This document shows, piece after piece, positions 44,556 through 53,976 of a stretch of DNA of 64,000 nucleotides (its first letter is position 1; each line of letters opens with the position of its first letter). The DNA lies in the NCBI RefSeq assembly GCF_001182785.1, contig NZ_CP012099.1, positions 5,082,501-5,146,500 on the forward strand, in the 5' to 3' direction. Origin of the DNA: Bacillus thuringiensis (GTDB taxonomy: Bacteria; Bacillota; Bacilli; Bacillales; Bacillaceae_G). The position numbers were made by a program, and so were the translations under genes. The notes beneath the pieces were generated by a model that saw only the letters and a program-made list of their open reading frames with translations, ran no database searches and was not told the origin of the DNA.

Positions 44556-46667
44556 CTACATCGCTTCTTTTTTCTGTCCGATAACAGATCGTTCTAAAAT
44601 CTCTGTCACATCAAGAGTTTGGACTTTCTCTTCTACCTCTTTCGCTTTCGTTCCATCACTGATCATCGTTAAGCAATATGGACAACCTGTACCGATAATG
44701 GATGGCTGTACAGCTAATGCTTGTTCTGTACGAGCAACGTTAATACGAGAACCTGTTGTTTCTTCCATCCACATTAAGCCACCACCTGCGCCACAGCACA
44801 TTCCAGTTTCACGGTTACGTGCCATTTCTACAAGATTCACTCCAGGAATCGCTTTCAAAATGTCACGTGGCGCTTCGTACACTTCGTTGTATCTTCCTAA
44901 ATAACAGGAATCATGGTACGTAACTGTTTCTTCAATAGCGTGAACAGGCTTTAAGAGCCCTTCTTTCACCCACTGAGCTAACAATTCTGTATGATGATAG
45001 ACTTCTGCTTGCAAGCCAAAGTCCGGATACTCATTTTTAAATGTGTTATAAGCATGAGGATCAATCGTAACGATTTTCTTCACTCCTGCCTTTTCAAATT
45101 CTTCGATATTCTTTGTCGCCATCTCTTGGAATACAAATTCATTCCCAAGGCGGCGTGGTGTATCCCCAGAATTCTTTTCTTTATTACCGAGAATTGCGAA
45201 TGAAATGCCTGCTTCGTTCATTAACTTCGCAAATGATATTGCAATCTTCTGACTACGGTTGTCGTATGATCCCATTGAACCAACCCAGAATAAATACTCG
45301 AATTCCTCACCAGCTTTTGATTTTTCTTTTACAGTCGGAACTGTTACTTCGTCATCACCTTGGCGCCATGTTTCACGCTCTTTACGGTTCAGACCCCACG
45401 GATTCCCTTGACGCTCGATATTTGTCATCGCGCGTTGTGCTTCCGCGTCCATTTTTCCTTCTGTTAAAACGAGATATCGACGTAAATCAATAATTTTGTC
45501 AACATGCTCATTCATAACTGGACATTGATCTTCACAGTTACGACACGTTGTACATGCCCAAATCTCTTCCTCTGTAATAACATCTCCGATTAAACTCGGA
45601 TCGTAAGCGAACGTTGTAGCCGCTGATTCTTGTTGTCCTTTTCCAGCTGCCATCATCGCTAACTGATTTCCTTGTGTATTATTGAAGGCAACTACTGGAA
45701 CCCACGGTGCTTTTGATGTTACCGCAGCTCCTTTATCAGTTAAATGATCTCGAAGTTTTAAAATTAAGTCCATCGGCGATAACATTTTTCCTGTACCTGT
45801 TGCCGGACACATATTTGTACAACGGCCACACTCTACACAAGCGTATAAGTCAATAAGTTGATTTTGTCTAAAGTCTTCAATTTTACCAACACCAAATGTT
45901 TCTTGCGTTTCATCTTCAAAATCAATCTTTTCAAGCTTCCCTGGGTTTGAAAGACGACCGAAGAATACATTAGCTGGTCCCGCAATTAAATGCGCATGTT
46001 TTGATTGTGGAACATACACTAAAAACGTTAACAAAATTAGTAAATGCACCCACCAAGAAAAATAGAACACTGAAATGGCTACGGTTTCATTTATCCCGCT
46101 AAAAACGTAAGCGGTTGCAGAAGCGATTGGTTCACTCCATGAAAGCTCCTCGCCATGCCATATAAGTCCCATACCGTTACCAAGTAGCACAGAAATCATT
46201 AAACCACCGATAAAGATAAGAACAAGACCTGATTTGAAGTTACGTTTTAAACGAACAAGCTTTTCTACATAACGTCTATGAAAAGCCCAAAATACTGCAA
46301 TTAAAATAACAAGTGTGACAATTTCCTGGAAGAATGTAAATGCAGGGTATAGTGGTCCAAGTGGAAGATGTGATCCTGGTGCGAGTCCTTTCCAAACGAA
46401 GTCAATTGCTCCAAATTGGACAAGAATAAATCCGTAAAAGAACATAACGTGAATGATGCCGCTTTTCTTATCTTTCAGCAGCTTTTTCTGACCGAAAACA
46501 TTGACCTTAAGGAGATCCCAACGCTCTTTAAAACGACGGTCAAATTCAATTTTTTTTCCTAATTGTATGTAGGCCATTCTCGTCCGTATAAGATATACAA
46601 ACAAATACCCTGCATAAGCAATAACAGCAATGGCAGCCAGCCAATTAATGATCAGTAAGCTATTCAT
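44556..46667 (-). CDS. fadF: FadF-type membrane iron-sulfur oxidoreductase
   Basis: 703 residues from ATG 46667 (MNSLLIINWLAAI). N-terminal nitrate reductase gamma-like membrane domain with about six helices, two [4Fe-4S] motifs (CVECGRCTNMCPATG near 300 and CTTCRNCEDQCPV near 395) and C-terminal CCG cysteine motifs (YHDSCYLGRYNEV, GMCCGAGGG). Matches B. subtilis FadF (YwjF), proposed to pass electrons from acyl-CoA dehydrogenases/ETF to the quinone pool. First gene of the cluster. Confidence 0.92.
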   Translation of the reverse strand: MNSLLIINWLAAIAVIAYAGYLFVYLIRTRMAYIQLGKKIEFDRRFKERWDLLKVNVFGQKKLLKDKKSGIIHVMFFYGFILVQFGAIDFVWKGLAPGSHLPLGPLYPAFTFFQEIVTLVILIAVFWAFHRRYVEKLVRLKRNFKSGLVLIFIGGLMISVLLGNGMGLIWHGEELSWSEPIASATAYVFSGINETVAISVFYFSWWVHLLILLTFLVYVPQSKHAHLIAGPANVFFGRLSNPGKLEKIDFEDETQETFGVGKIEDFRQNQLIDLYACVECGRCTNMCPATGTGKMLSPMDLILKLRDHLTDKGAAVTSKAPWVPVVAFNNTQGNQLAMMAAGKGQQESAATTFAYDPSLIGDVITEEEIWACTTCRNCEDQCPVMNEHVDKIIDLRRYLVLTEGKMDAEAQRAMTNIERQGNPWGLNRKERETWRQGDDEVTVPTVKEKSKAGEEFEYLFWVGSMGSYDNRSQKIAISFAKLMNEAGISFAILGNKEKNSGDTPRRLGNEFVFQEMATKNIEEFEKAGVKKIVTIDPHAYNTFKNEYPDFGLQAEVYHHTELLAQWVKEGLLKPVHAIEETVTYHDSCYLGRYNEVYEAPRDILKAIPGVNLVEMARNRETGMCCGAGGGLMWMEETTGSRINVARTEQALAVQPSIIGTGCPYCLTMISDGTKAKEVEEKVQTLDVTEILERSVIGQKKEAM

Positions 46668-46754
46668 TTTTATGCTACCCCTCTCTTTGTAAGCCCTCTT
46701 TCTTTTTTGAATCTTCAAAAATATATAATTTTCTGAATTATATCCCCTATCCCC

Positions 46755-46782
46755 ATTATATAATGAGTGAGCATTCAGTCAA
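46755..46782 (-). promoter_or_regulatory. fadF promoter with FadR-like box
   Basis: Minus strand: TTGACT (46782-46777), 16-bp spacer, TATAAT (46760-46755). Over it lies TGACTGA-ATGC-TCACTCA (46781-46764), which follows the TGANTGA-N4-TCANTCA form of the Bacillus FadR box (TGAATGANTANTCATTCA). Acyl-CoA-relieved repression of the cluster is the natural inference. Confidence 0.65.
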
Positions 46783-46842
46783 CAGTTTTTTGTTATAGAA
46801 CAACACATTTTTTCATAAAGCTGTTTATTTCGGTGAAACTAT

Positions 46843-47612
46843 AAAGTGAAACTTTAATCAGTAGGGGTGGTTCATCCCCCACTGATTATTAGTTGAACCA
46901 ATCGGGCTTTTACGGGCAGTTGATTTCCAAACTAACTTCTGCTTATTCATCAATTTCTGAAGTAGGAAGCTTACTGCCCGTTAAAGCGGGGTAAAGTGAA
47001 ACTTTAATCAGCGGGGGTGGTTCATCCCCCACTGATTATTAGTTGAACCAATCGGGCTTTTACGGGCAGTTGATTTCCAAACTAACTTCTGCTTATTCAT
47101 CAATTTCTGAAGTAGGAAGCTTACTGCCCGTTAAAGCGGGGTAAAGTGAAACTTTAATCAGCGGGGGTGGTTCATCCCCCACTGATTATTAGTTGAACCA
47201 ATCGGGCTTTTACGGGCAGTTGATTTCCAAACTAACTTCTGCTTATTCATCAATTTTTGAAGTAGGAGGCTTACTGCCCGTTTAAGCGGGGGAAAGTGAA
47301 ACTTTAATCAGCGGGGAGGGTTCATCCCCCACTGATTATTAGTTGAACCAATCGGGCTTTTACGGGCAGTTGATTTCCAAACTAACTTCTGCTTATTCAT
47401 CAATTTTTGAAGTAGGAAGCTTACTGCCCGTTTAAGCGGGGGAAAGTGAAACTTTAATCAGCGGGGGTGGTTCATCCCCCACTGATTATTAGTTGAACCA
47501 ATCGGGCTTTTACGGGCAGCTGATTTCCAAACTAACTTCTGCTTATTCATCAATTTTTGAAGTAGGAAGCTTACTGCCCGTTTAAGCGGGGGAAAGTGAA
47601 ACTTTAATCAGT
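46843..47612 (+). repeat. five tandem 150-bp bcr1-like units
   Basis: AAAGTGAAACTTTAATCA begins at 46843, 46993, 47143, 47293, 47443 and 47593: five full units of exactly 150 bp plus 20 bases of a sixth. Each has a G/C hairpin (TCAGNGGGG / CCCCACTGA) and a long stem GCTTTTACGGGCAGT / ACTGCCCGTTAAAGC. No ORF. Units differ by only a few bases. It fills most of the 1047-bp gap between fadF and the clsB-like gene. A diverged single unit is at 34162. Confidence 0.93.
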
Positions 47613-47714
47613 GCAACATACTATCATCTGATGAAATTTATAATAACAGCCGTGCTACCCGTATCATTTGTAACAAACTGAAGGTGAAAAGAATGCGAAG
47701 GAGGGAATTCACTG

Positions 47715-48908
47715 ATGCTCTACTTATCTCTTTTGTTAATATCCATTGCTCTTTGGATTACAATTGACCTTTCATACGGGAGATTTCTTCATTTAAAACG
47801 GGTAAGCTCTCGCACTTTCCCTTTACGTCAAAGTGATTTTCACCTTTATACATACGGGAAAGATTTGTACGATGCCTTATTTACTGATATAAAACAAGCA
47901 CAGCACCACATTCATATTTTATTCTTCATTGTAAAAAACGATAAAATCAGTCGTGAATTTTTAAAGTTGCTGATTGATAAGGCTCAGGAAGGAATTGAAG
48001 TACGACTTTTACTTGATCGATTTGGCAGCCATTATTTATCAAACGAATCTATTCGCTCCCTGCAAAAACATGGTGTATCTTTTTCATTTTGTCATAAGGT
48101 AAAGTTTCCTCTTCCTTTCTTTTCTGCCAATCAAAGAAATCATAGAAAAATTACAGTGATTGATGGGAAAACCGGTTATATCGGGGGATTTAATATCGGC
48201 GAAGAATATCTAGGGCATAATGAAAATTTAGGATTATGGCGAGACTATCATTTACGTCTTACAGGAGAAGGGGTTCAAGATTTACAAAAGCAATTTTTGC
48301 ATGACTGGTTTGATGATACGAAACAGAATTTATTGAATGCTTCTCTCTATTTTCCAAAACAACACAAAGGTACCATCCTACATCAATTTATTCCGACTGA
48401 TGGTGCTTATTTACAGCATACTTTTTTACATTTAATTAGAGAGGCGAAAAAAGAAATCTTTATCGGTACACCATATTTCATTCCAGGGAAAAAAATTATG
48501 GATGCCTTATTAAAAGCAAGAGAAAGAGGGGTTCAAATCACAATTCTCGTTCCAGAAAAAGCTGATCACCCTCTCGTTCGAGAAGCAAAATTCCCGTACT
48601 GCCGAAAATTAATACAGGCTGGTTGCAATATTTACGCATTTCAACAAGGTTTTTTTCACGCCAAAATTATTATAGTGGATGATGATATTTGTGATATCGG
48701 AACAGCAAACTTTGATATGAGAAGTTTATATATTAACCATGAAATAAACTGCCTGTTATATAATAAACATTTCATTCAAACAGTAAAAAATAAATTCCAT
48801 GAAGATCTAGAGAATGCATCCGTACTTTCCTATAGCGATGTAAACCCACCTTCTCTTATCGATAGAGGAAAGGAATGGATTGGAACAATGTTTGCTTTCT
48901 TTTTATAG
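47715..48908 (+). CDS. ywjE: cardiolipin synthase-like phospholipase D protein
   Basis: 397 residues. One N-terminal transmembrane helix and two HKD motifs: [17 protein letters not shown] near 155 and [21 protein letters not shown] near 316. Joins two phosphatidylglycerols to make cardiolipin, or has a related activity. B. subtilis has ywjE (clsB) at the same place after fadF. GAAGGAGGG precedes the ATG. Overlaps or abuts uvsE downstream. Confidence 0.9.
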   Translation: MLYLSLLLISIALWITIDLSYGRFLHLKRVSSRTFPLRQSDFHLYTYGKDLYDALFTDIKQAQHHIHILFFIVKNDKISREFLKLLIDKAQEGIEVRLLLDRFGSHYLSNESIRSLQKHGVSFSFCHKVKFPLPFFSANQRNHRKITVIDGKTGYIGGFNIGEEYLGHNENLGLWRDYHLRLTGEGVQDLQKQFLHDWFDDTKQNLLNASLYFPKQHKGTILHQFIPTDGAYLQHTFLHLIREAKKEIFIGTPYFIPGKKIMDALLKARERGVQITILVPEKADHPLVREAKFPYCRKLIQAGCNIYAFQQGFFHAKIIIVDDDICDIGTANFDMRSLYINHEINCLLYNKHFIQTVKNKFHEDLENASVLSYSDVNPPSLIDRGKEWIGTMFAFFL

Positions 48909-48940
48909 GAAAGACAATGAATAAAAGAGGTGTATCTCAT

Positions 48941-49894
48941 ATGATTATGCGATTTGGATATGTCTCACATGCAATGGCACTCTGGGACTGTTCTCCTGCC
49001 AAAACAATGACGTTTACAAGCTTTAAAAAACTCAGTAAACAAGAGCGAGAAGACAAACTGTACCATGTTATAAGGCAAAATTTAGAGCACACAATACGTA
49101 TCCTTCATTACAATATAGCGCATGAAATCCCGCTATATCGCCTATCGTCTTCCATCGTTCCACTTGCAACACATCCCGAAGTCGAATTTGACTATATTGG
49201 GGTATTCACACCACTTTGGCGTAAAATAGGCGCTTTAATTAAAGAACACAATTTACGAATAAGTTTTCATCCAAATCAATTTACGTTATTTACAAGCGAC
49301 AAGCCACATATTACTACTAACGCTATTACGGATATGACTTATCATTATAAAATATTGGATGCTATAGGCATTGCAGATTCTTCTTACATTAATATTCATG
49401 TAGGTGGAGCCTATGGAAATAAAGAAAAGGCAATTGAGCGCTTCCATGAAAACATAAAAAAACTTCCTGCACATATAAAAAAACAAATGACTCTTGAAAA
49501 CGATGATAAAACATATACAACTTCTGAAACTTTATCAATTTGCCAAAAAGAAAATATCCCATTTGTATTTGATTATCATCATCATATGGCCAATCTTTGC
49601 GAGGAACCACTAGAAGGGTTGCTTCCTGCAATTTTTGAAACTTGGTCACATACAAATATCTCTCCTAAAGTTCACATTTCCTCCCCGAGATCGGAAAAAG
49701 AATTTAGGGCTCATGCTGAATATATCGATTTAGAGTTTATTAAGCCCTTCTTACACGTTGCAAAAAAAAACAATCATAATTTCGATATTATGATTGAAAG
49801 TAAACAAAAAGACTTAGCACTATTCCAATTAATAGATGAACTTTCTGCTATAAGAGGAATTAAAAGAATAGGTGGTGCAAAGTTACAGTGGTAA
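48941..49894 (+). CDS. uvsE: UV damage endonuclease
   Basis: 317 residues from ATG 48941 ([20 protein letters not shown]) with AGAGGTG upstream; an ATG at 48917 with AGGAAAG is an alternative. TIM-barrel endonuclease cutting 5' of UV photoproducts; metal ligands expected among [37 protein letters not shown] and IMIESKQKD, all present. Matches B. subtilis ywjD/uvsE next to ywjE. The stop codon lies in the loop of a 14-bp terminator stem. Confidence 0.94.
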   Translation: MIMRFGYVSHAMALWDCSPAKTMTFTSFKKLSKQEREDKLYHVIRQNLEHTIRILHYNIAHEIPLYRLSSSIVPLATHPEVEFDYIGVFTPLWRKIGALIKEHNLRISFHPNQFTLFTSDKPHITTNAITDMTYHYKILDAIGIADSSYINIHVGGAYGNKEKAIERFHENIKKLPAHIKKQMTLENDDKTYTTSETLSICQKENIPFVFDYHHHMANLCEEPLEGLLPAIFETWSHTNISPKVHISSPRSEKEFRAHAEYIDLEFIKPFLHVAKKNNHNFDIMIESKQKDLALFQLIDELSAIRGIKRIGGAKLQW

Positions 49895-49910
49895 ATTGTA
49901 ACTTTGCACC
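49874..49910 (+). terminator. terminator overlapping the end of uvsE
   Basis: GGTGCAAAGTTACA (49874-49887) pairs perfectly with TGTAACTTTGCACC (49897-49910); the TAA stop (49892-49894) is in the loop. T-rich sequence follows. Confidence 0.78.
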
Positions 49911-50020
49911 ATTATTTCAAAAAAGTAATTTTTATAGTAAAAAATATTCTATTTTATATGCTATTATTTAAATTAGCATTTTCTCCCCGAGATTCAACTT
50001 TATTGAAACGGAGTCATAAT

Positions 50021-52699
50021 ATGATTAATCAAAAAAAGTATATACAATCTGTCATAATATACATATTTATATTTGCTCTTTGGATATTCCTTATACCAAA
50101 TGAGTTGAATATAAAAGAAATCGGGATTCTTTTCTTATTCTGTTTCGCTGCACTTTTTTCTTGCTATTGCTTATGTAAAGCGATTAGAAAAATGACGCAT
50201 GGTGATAAATTATTTTGGATTTTATTATTATGTACTTGTCTATGCGGGTTAGCTATGGAGATAACTTTATTCCTTCATTCACTTTCTATTCATGAGCAAG
50301 TTATATTCTCATATAAAGCATTACCTTTTTTTATCATACAATATGTTTTACTCTTTGTTGGATTTGCTATAAAGTTTATAAAAATTTACTCTATTAAGGG
50401 TCTTGCTCAATTTTCATTCGATAGCATCTTTATTGTTATTATGAACATTTATTTCACTTTAACTTTTATCTTGGACCTTTCAAGCTTCCGTATGCTAACA
50501 AAGGAAACTTGGATTTTAATTGGCTATTTTATTGCACAATCATTAGTAATTTACGCAGTTATTAGTCTATATAGAAGAGAACAATATTCTTCTAGTAGAA
50601 TCGCATTAATTATCGGTTTCACTATTATACTCGTATATGGTTACATTCATCTGTTTCAATTAAATTTTGGGATGAAAACTTCTCCTGAATTTAATTATTT
50701 AATACACACTGCTTCTATTTTATTAATTGGACTTTCTTCCATACTATATATCTTGGATAAACCAATGCAACATGAAACGAAAGCAAAATATTATCGATTC
50801 GATTATGTACGTTTCATACTACCTTATTTTAGTATAATTATTACTTTTTCCTTTATTATCATTCAACCTTGGGATGATAAATTTATGTTAATTGGTCTCG
50901 TATTATCACTTATTTTGTTATTCTTGAGACAACTTTACATATGGAAAGATAATCAAGCACTAATCCTTACATACGAACAGTTGACTACACAACTAGAGGA
51001 CGAAGTTGAAGAAGGTGCATTTGCATTATCAAAAAGTGAACAACGCTATAAATCTTTATTCGAAGATCATCCCGATGCCGTTTTCTCTTTAAATATGAAT
51101 GGTATTTTTCAACAATCTAATAAGGCGTGCGAAAGCTTATTTACTGCCTATTATTGCGAAGTAGCAAGCTATACTCTGGTACACTTCATTGATTCAAAAG
51201 ACCACGAACTACTAAAGAAGGCTTTACAAATTACAAAGGAAGGCAGGCCACAAACGTTAGAAGTTCGTACAAAAGAACAAGAAGGCTATTATTATTATCT
51301 CCATATTACACTTATCCCTATTTTTATAAACAAAGAAGTGGTCGGAATGTTTGGGATAGCGCGTGATATTACCACTTTATATGAAAAACAAAAACAAGTA
51401 GAGCATTTAGCCTTTCACGATGCACTTACTGGATTACCAAATCGCCGAAAATTCGAAAAGGATTTAAAAGCCATGTTAAATACAGCACAAACTAACGCAA
51501 ATGATGTTGCTGTCATATTCCTTGATTTAGATCGATTTAAAAAAATTAACGATAGACTTGGTCATGACGTCGGAGATTTATTATTAATTGAAGTAGCAAA
51601 AAGACTACGCGGTTGCTTGCGTTCAAAAGATGTCGTCGCTCGCCAAGGTGGAGATGAGTTTACAATTCTATTACCAGAAATGTATTCAGAAAAAAGTGCA
51701 ATTTTTATAGCTGAACAGATTTTAACTATTTTAAACAAACCATTCTTCATTCAAGGCGAAGAACTCTCTATTACACCAAGTATCGGAATTGCGATGTATC
51801 CTGATTATGGAACTGATGTAAATGAGTTAATGAAAAATGCTGATATGGCTATGTACCGTGCGAAGGCAAATGGAAAAAACAGATTTGTTTTCTTCTCAAA
51901 AGAAATGAGTATTGCTCAAAATGAAATTCAATTCTTAGAAGGTGAACTTTCAAAAGCATTACAACAAAATGAATTTTTCCTTGAATATCAGCCACAAGTA
52001 AGCACAAAAACAAAACAAATTATCGGTTTTGAAGCATTAATACGTTGGAAGCATCCAAAACTCGGTATCGTATCTCCTGCCCAATTTATCCCTCTAGCAG
52101 AGGAAACCGGTTTTATTATTGAACTTGGCAATTGGATTTTACGTACTGCCTGTTTAGAGGCAAAAAGATGGCATAATCAAGGGTTTTCTCACTTAAAAGT
52201 TGGTGTGAATTTATCTGTTGTTCAATTTAACCATGCAGATTTAATCCCAACTATTTCAAAGGTGTTGGAAGAAACAGAACTGAAACCAGAAGCACTAGAT
52301 ATTGAAATTACGGAAAGCATCGCAATTAATCAAAATCAATCTGTAGTTGCAAAACTAGAACAACTTCAAAATCTCGGTATTCAAATTTCAATCGATGACT
52401 TTGGAACTGGTTATAGTTCTTTAGCTTATTTAACAAAATATCCAATTAACATATTAAAAATTGCTCGAGAGTTTATTTGTGGAATTACAACTAGCCCTTT
52501 AGAAGAAGCAATTGTCTCTTCCATTATTACACTATCAAAAGAACTAAATTTAGAAGTGATTGCAGAAGGTGTAGAAACAGAAGAAGAATGGGACTTTTTA
52601 CATAGACAAAATTGTGATCACATTCAAGGGTTCTTTATTAGCAAACCTGTTTCTAGTAAAGACGTTTGGATGTTACTCCATAAAAAAACAACCGTCTAA
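50021..52699 (+). CDS. membrane-bound PAS-GGDEF-EAL protein (second copy)
   Basis: 892 residues from ATG 50021 (MINQKKYIQSVIIYIFIFAL), which has ACGGAG 7 bases upstream; the longer frame begins inside the uvsE terminator. About nine transmembrane helices (1-315), PAS (344-455), GGDEF (GGDEF intact near 542, with an RSKD inhibitory site five residues before it) and EAL (EALIRWKHP near 669; VNLS, DIEITE, DDFGTGYSS, VAEGVE, QGFFISKP). The KID motif reads KIA. Both domains look able to work, so it may make and break c-di-GMP. Paralogue of 2512-5241. Confidence 0.92.
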   Translation: MINQKKYIQSVIIYIFIFALWIFLIPNELNIKEIGILFLFCFAALFSCYCLCKAIRKMTHGDKLFWILLLCTCLCGLAMEITLFLHSLSIHEQVIFSYKALPFFIIQYVLLFVGFAIKFIKIYSIKGLAQFSFDSIFIVIMNIYFTLTFILDLSSFRMLTKETWILIGYFIAQSLVIYAVISLYRREQYSSSRIALIIGFTIILVYGYIHLFQLNFGMKTSPEFNYLIHTASILLIGLSSILYILDKPMQHETKAKYYRFDYVRFILPYFSIIITFSFIIIQPWDDKFMLIGLVLSLILLFLRQLYIWKDNQALILTYEQLTTQLEDEVEEGAFALSKSEQRYKSLFEDHPDAVFSLNMNGIFQQSNKACESLFTAYYCEVASYTLVHFIDSKDHELLKKALQITKEGRPQTLEVRTKEQEGYYYYLHITLIPIFINKEVVGMFGIARDITTLYEKQKQVEHLAFHDALTGLPNRRKFEKDLKAMLNTAQTNANDVAVIFLDLDRFKKINDRLGHDVGDLLLIEVAKRLRGCLRSKDVVARQGGDEFTILLPEMYSEKSAIFIAEQILTILNKPFFIQGEELSITPSIGIAMYPDYGTDVNELMKNADMAMYRAKANGKNRFVFFSKEMSIAQNEIQFLEGELSKALQQNEFFLEYQPQVSTKTKQIIGFEALIRWKHPKLGIVSPAQFIPLAEETGFIIELGNWILRTACLEAKRWHNQGFSHLKVGVNLSVVQFNHADLIPTISKVLEETELKPEALDIEITESIAINQNQSVVAKLEQLQNLGIQISIDDFGTGYSSLAYLTKYPINILKIAREFICGITTSPLEEAIVSSIITLSKELNLEVIAEGVETEEEWDFLHRQNCDHIQGFFISKPVSSKDVWMLLHKKTTV

Positions 52700-52715
52700 A
52701 TAAGGCGGTTGTTTT
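52684..52715. terminator. bidirectional terminator shared with papR
   Basis: AACAACCGTCT and AGGCGGTTGTT pair; the plus-strand stop (52697-52699) is in the loop and the T run abuts the papR stop on the other strand. Confidence 0.87.
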
Positions 52716-52862
52716 TTAAAACTCAAAAGGTAAATCTGCAGCTACTTGTACCTCTTGATCATTATGAGAAATTATTTGACTTTTCTCTAATGCTGTATCA
52801 CCTAATGAAATACCCCATGCCATTGCTAACGTTAATAAACTACCAATAAGTAATTTCTTCAT
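52716..52862 (-). CDS. papR: PapR quorum-sensing pro-peptide
   Basis: 48 residues. Signal peptide MKKLLIGSLLTLAMAWGISL, then a short pro-region and the C-terminal QVAADLPFEF. The last five to seven residues (LPFEF / ADLPFEF) are the signal that is secreted, processed, re-imported by Opp and bound by PlcR. It lies downstream of plcR in the same direction, and a perfect PlcR box is 56 bases upstream, giving positive feedback. LPFEF identifies the PlcR specificity group. Confidence 0.96.
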   Translation of the reverse strand: MKKLLIGSLLTLAMAWGISLGDTALEKSQIISHNDQEVQVAADLPFEF

Positions 52863-52917
52863 ATTCCATCACCCACATTTTTTACTTTTAATATATCATG
52901 AAAATTTATTCACATTG

Positions 52918-52933
52918 TATGCAATTATGCATA
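52918..52933 (-). promoter_or_regulatory. PlcR box of papR
   Basis: TATGCAATTATGCATA matches the PlcR consensus TATGNANNNNTNCATA at every fixed position. Lies between plcR and papR. Confidence 0.9.
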
Positions 52934-52950
52934 TCCACTTTTTAGGTTGT

Positions 52951-53808
52951 TTATCTGCTGATTTTATTTACAAGCGCTTCTTTATATGCATGCATTTCTA
53001 ATATATCAAAAAAGAAACTTGCCTTCTTATATGCATCTTCAATCTCTGCCTCTTCATACTCCAACTTCCTTAGGCATTCACCTCTTTGATAATATAGCTG
53101 TCCAATTAATGCCATACTATTAATTCGGCATGATATTTCAATCGCTTTATTTACTTGATAAAGTGATTCTTCATATCGACTATCTAAGTATAATGCTTTT
53201 GCATGATTATACCTTACCTTCACGTCAAATTCTTCATTATCATGCAATGCCTCTAATTGTTTTAATATTTGTTCAAATAAATCAATACCCTTCTTCAAAT
53301 AGCCATTTTCAGCATAAATGTTTGCAATTGCGTTTTCAATATAAAGATTCTGATATACATCTATTCCTGTCAATTGTTGATTGAGCAATTTCTTTAATTC
53401 TAAAATACAATATTCGTAATCGACTTTTTTCAATACGTAAGCAGCTACATAATATTGCCATTGAAGAAATTGCTGGAATTCAGGATGATATTCTTCCTTT
53501 TTCAGCTCATTCCATACTTTATTATAAATTTCTTTATATCTTTTTTGCTTACAAAGCATAATGACTTGATCTTTAAACTGTTTTTTTCTTTCAATATCCG
53601 AATAAATGAGTACCTCATAAAAATGAATAATGGGAATTTGTAATTTTGCTGCAATACCTTGCAATATATCCATACTTGGGTATACTGCACCCGATTCAAT
53701 TCTGCTTACTTCCGATTGATGACATATGTTCTCGGATAACTGTTTTTGTGTTAATCCTCTCAACACTCTAATTTTCTTAATTTCACTTCCTAATTTCTCT
53801 GCGTGCAT
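52951..53808 (-). CDS. plcR: PlcR virulence regulator
   Basis: 285 residues, complete. N-terminal xenobiotic-type HTH (KIRVLRGLTQKQLSENICHQ, SEVSRIESG) followed by five or so degenerate TPR repeats that bind PapR. RNPP family. Activates secreted toxin, phospholipase and protease genes at the onset of stationary phase. No stop or frameshift, unlike B. anthracis. The divergent region toward nprB contains a perfect PlcR box and two Spo0A-type boxes, in keeping with autoregulation and Spo0A repression. Confidence 0.97.
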   Translation of the reverse strand: MHAEKLGSEIKKIRVLRGLTQKQLSENICHQSEVSRIESGAVYPSMDILQGIAAKLQIPIIHFYEVLIYSDIERKKQFKDQVIMLCKQKRYKEIYNKVWNELKKEEYHPEFQQFLQWQYYVAAYVLKKVDYEYCILELKKLLNQQLTGIDVYQNLYIENAIANIYAENGYLKKGIDLFEQILKQLEALHDNEEFDVKVRYNHAKALYLDSRYEESLYQVNKAIEISCRINSMALIGQLYYQRGECLRKLEYEEAEIEDAYKKASFFFDILEMHAYKEALVNKISR

Positions 53809-53874
53809 ACTTACTCACCATCCCATTATAACAATCTAATTTTTTAAGTTGTCATACCACTACAATAATGTGAA

Positions 53875-53924
53875 TTCGACAATTTTTGATATGAAATAAT
53901 GCATAATATATATAAAATTCGGCA
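53875..53924. promoter_or_regulatory. plcR-nprB control region: PlcR box flanked by Spo0A boxes
   Basis: TATGAAATAATGCATA (53890-53905) is a perfect PlcR box. TTCGACA (53875-53881) and TTCGGCA (53918-53924) are reverse complements of TGTCGAA and TGCCGAA, the Spo0A box form TGNCGAA, one each side. Known for plcR of this group; the region is shared with divergent nprB. Confidence 0.85.
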
Positions 53925-53976
53925 AATTTTTCATACAATTCATCTCACATACAATAATAGATTAGGAGTGTTATAG

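Noticed and set aside
46843..47612. CRISPR array
   Set aside because: Units are identical over the whole 150 bp with no unique spacers, and there are no cas genes.
49904..50020. N-terminal extension of the second GGDEF-EAL gene
   Set aside because: The frame is open from 49904, but that start lies in the uvsE terminator and has no ribosome binding site, unlike the ATG at 50021.
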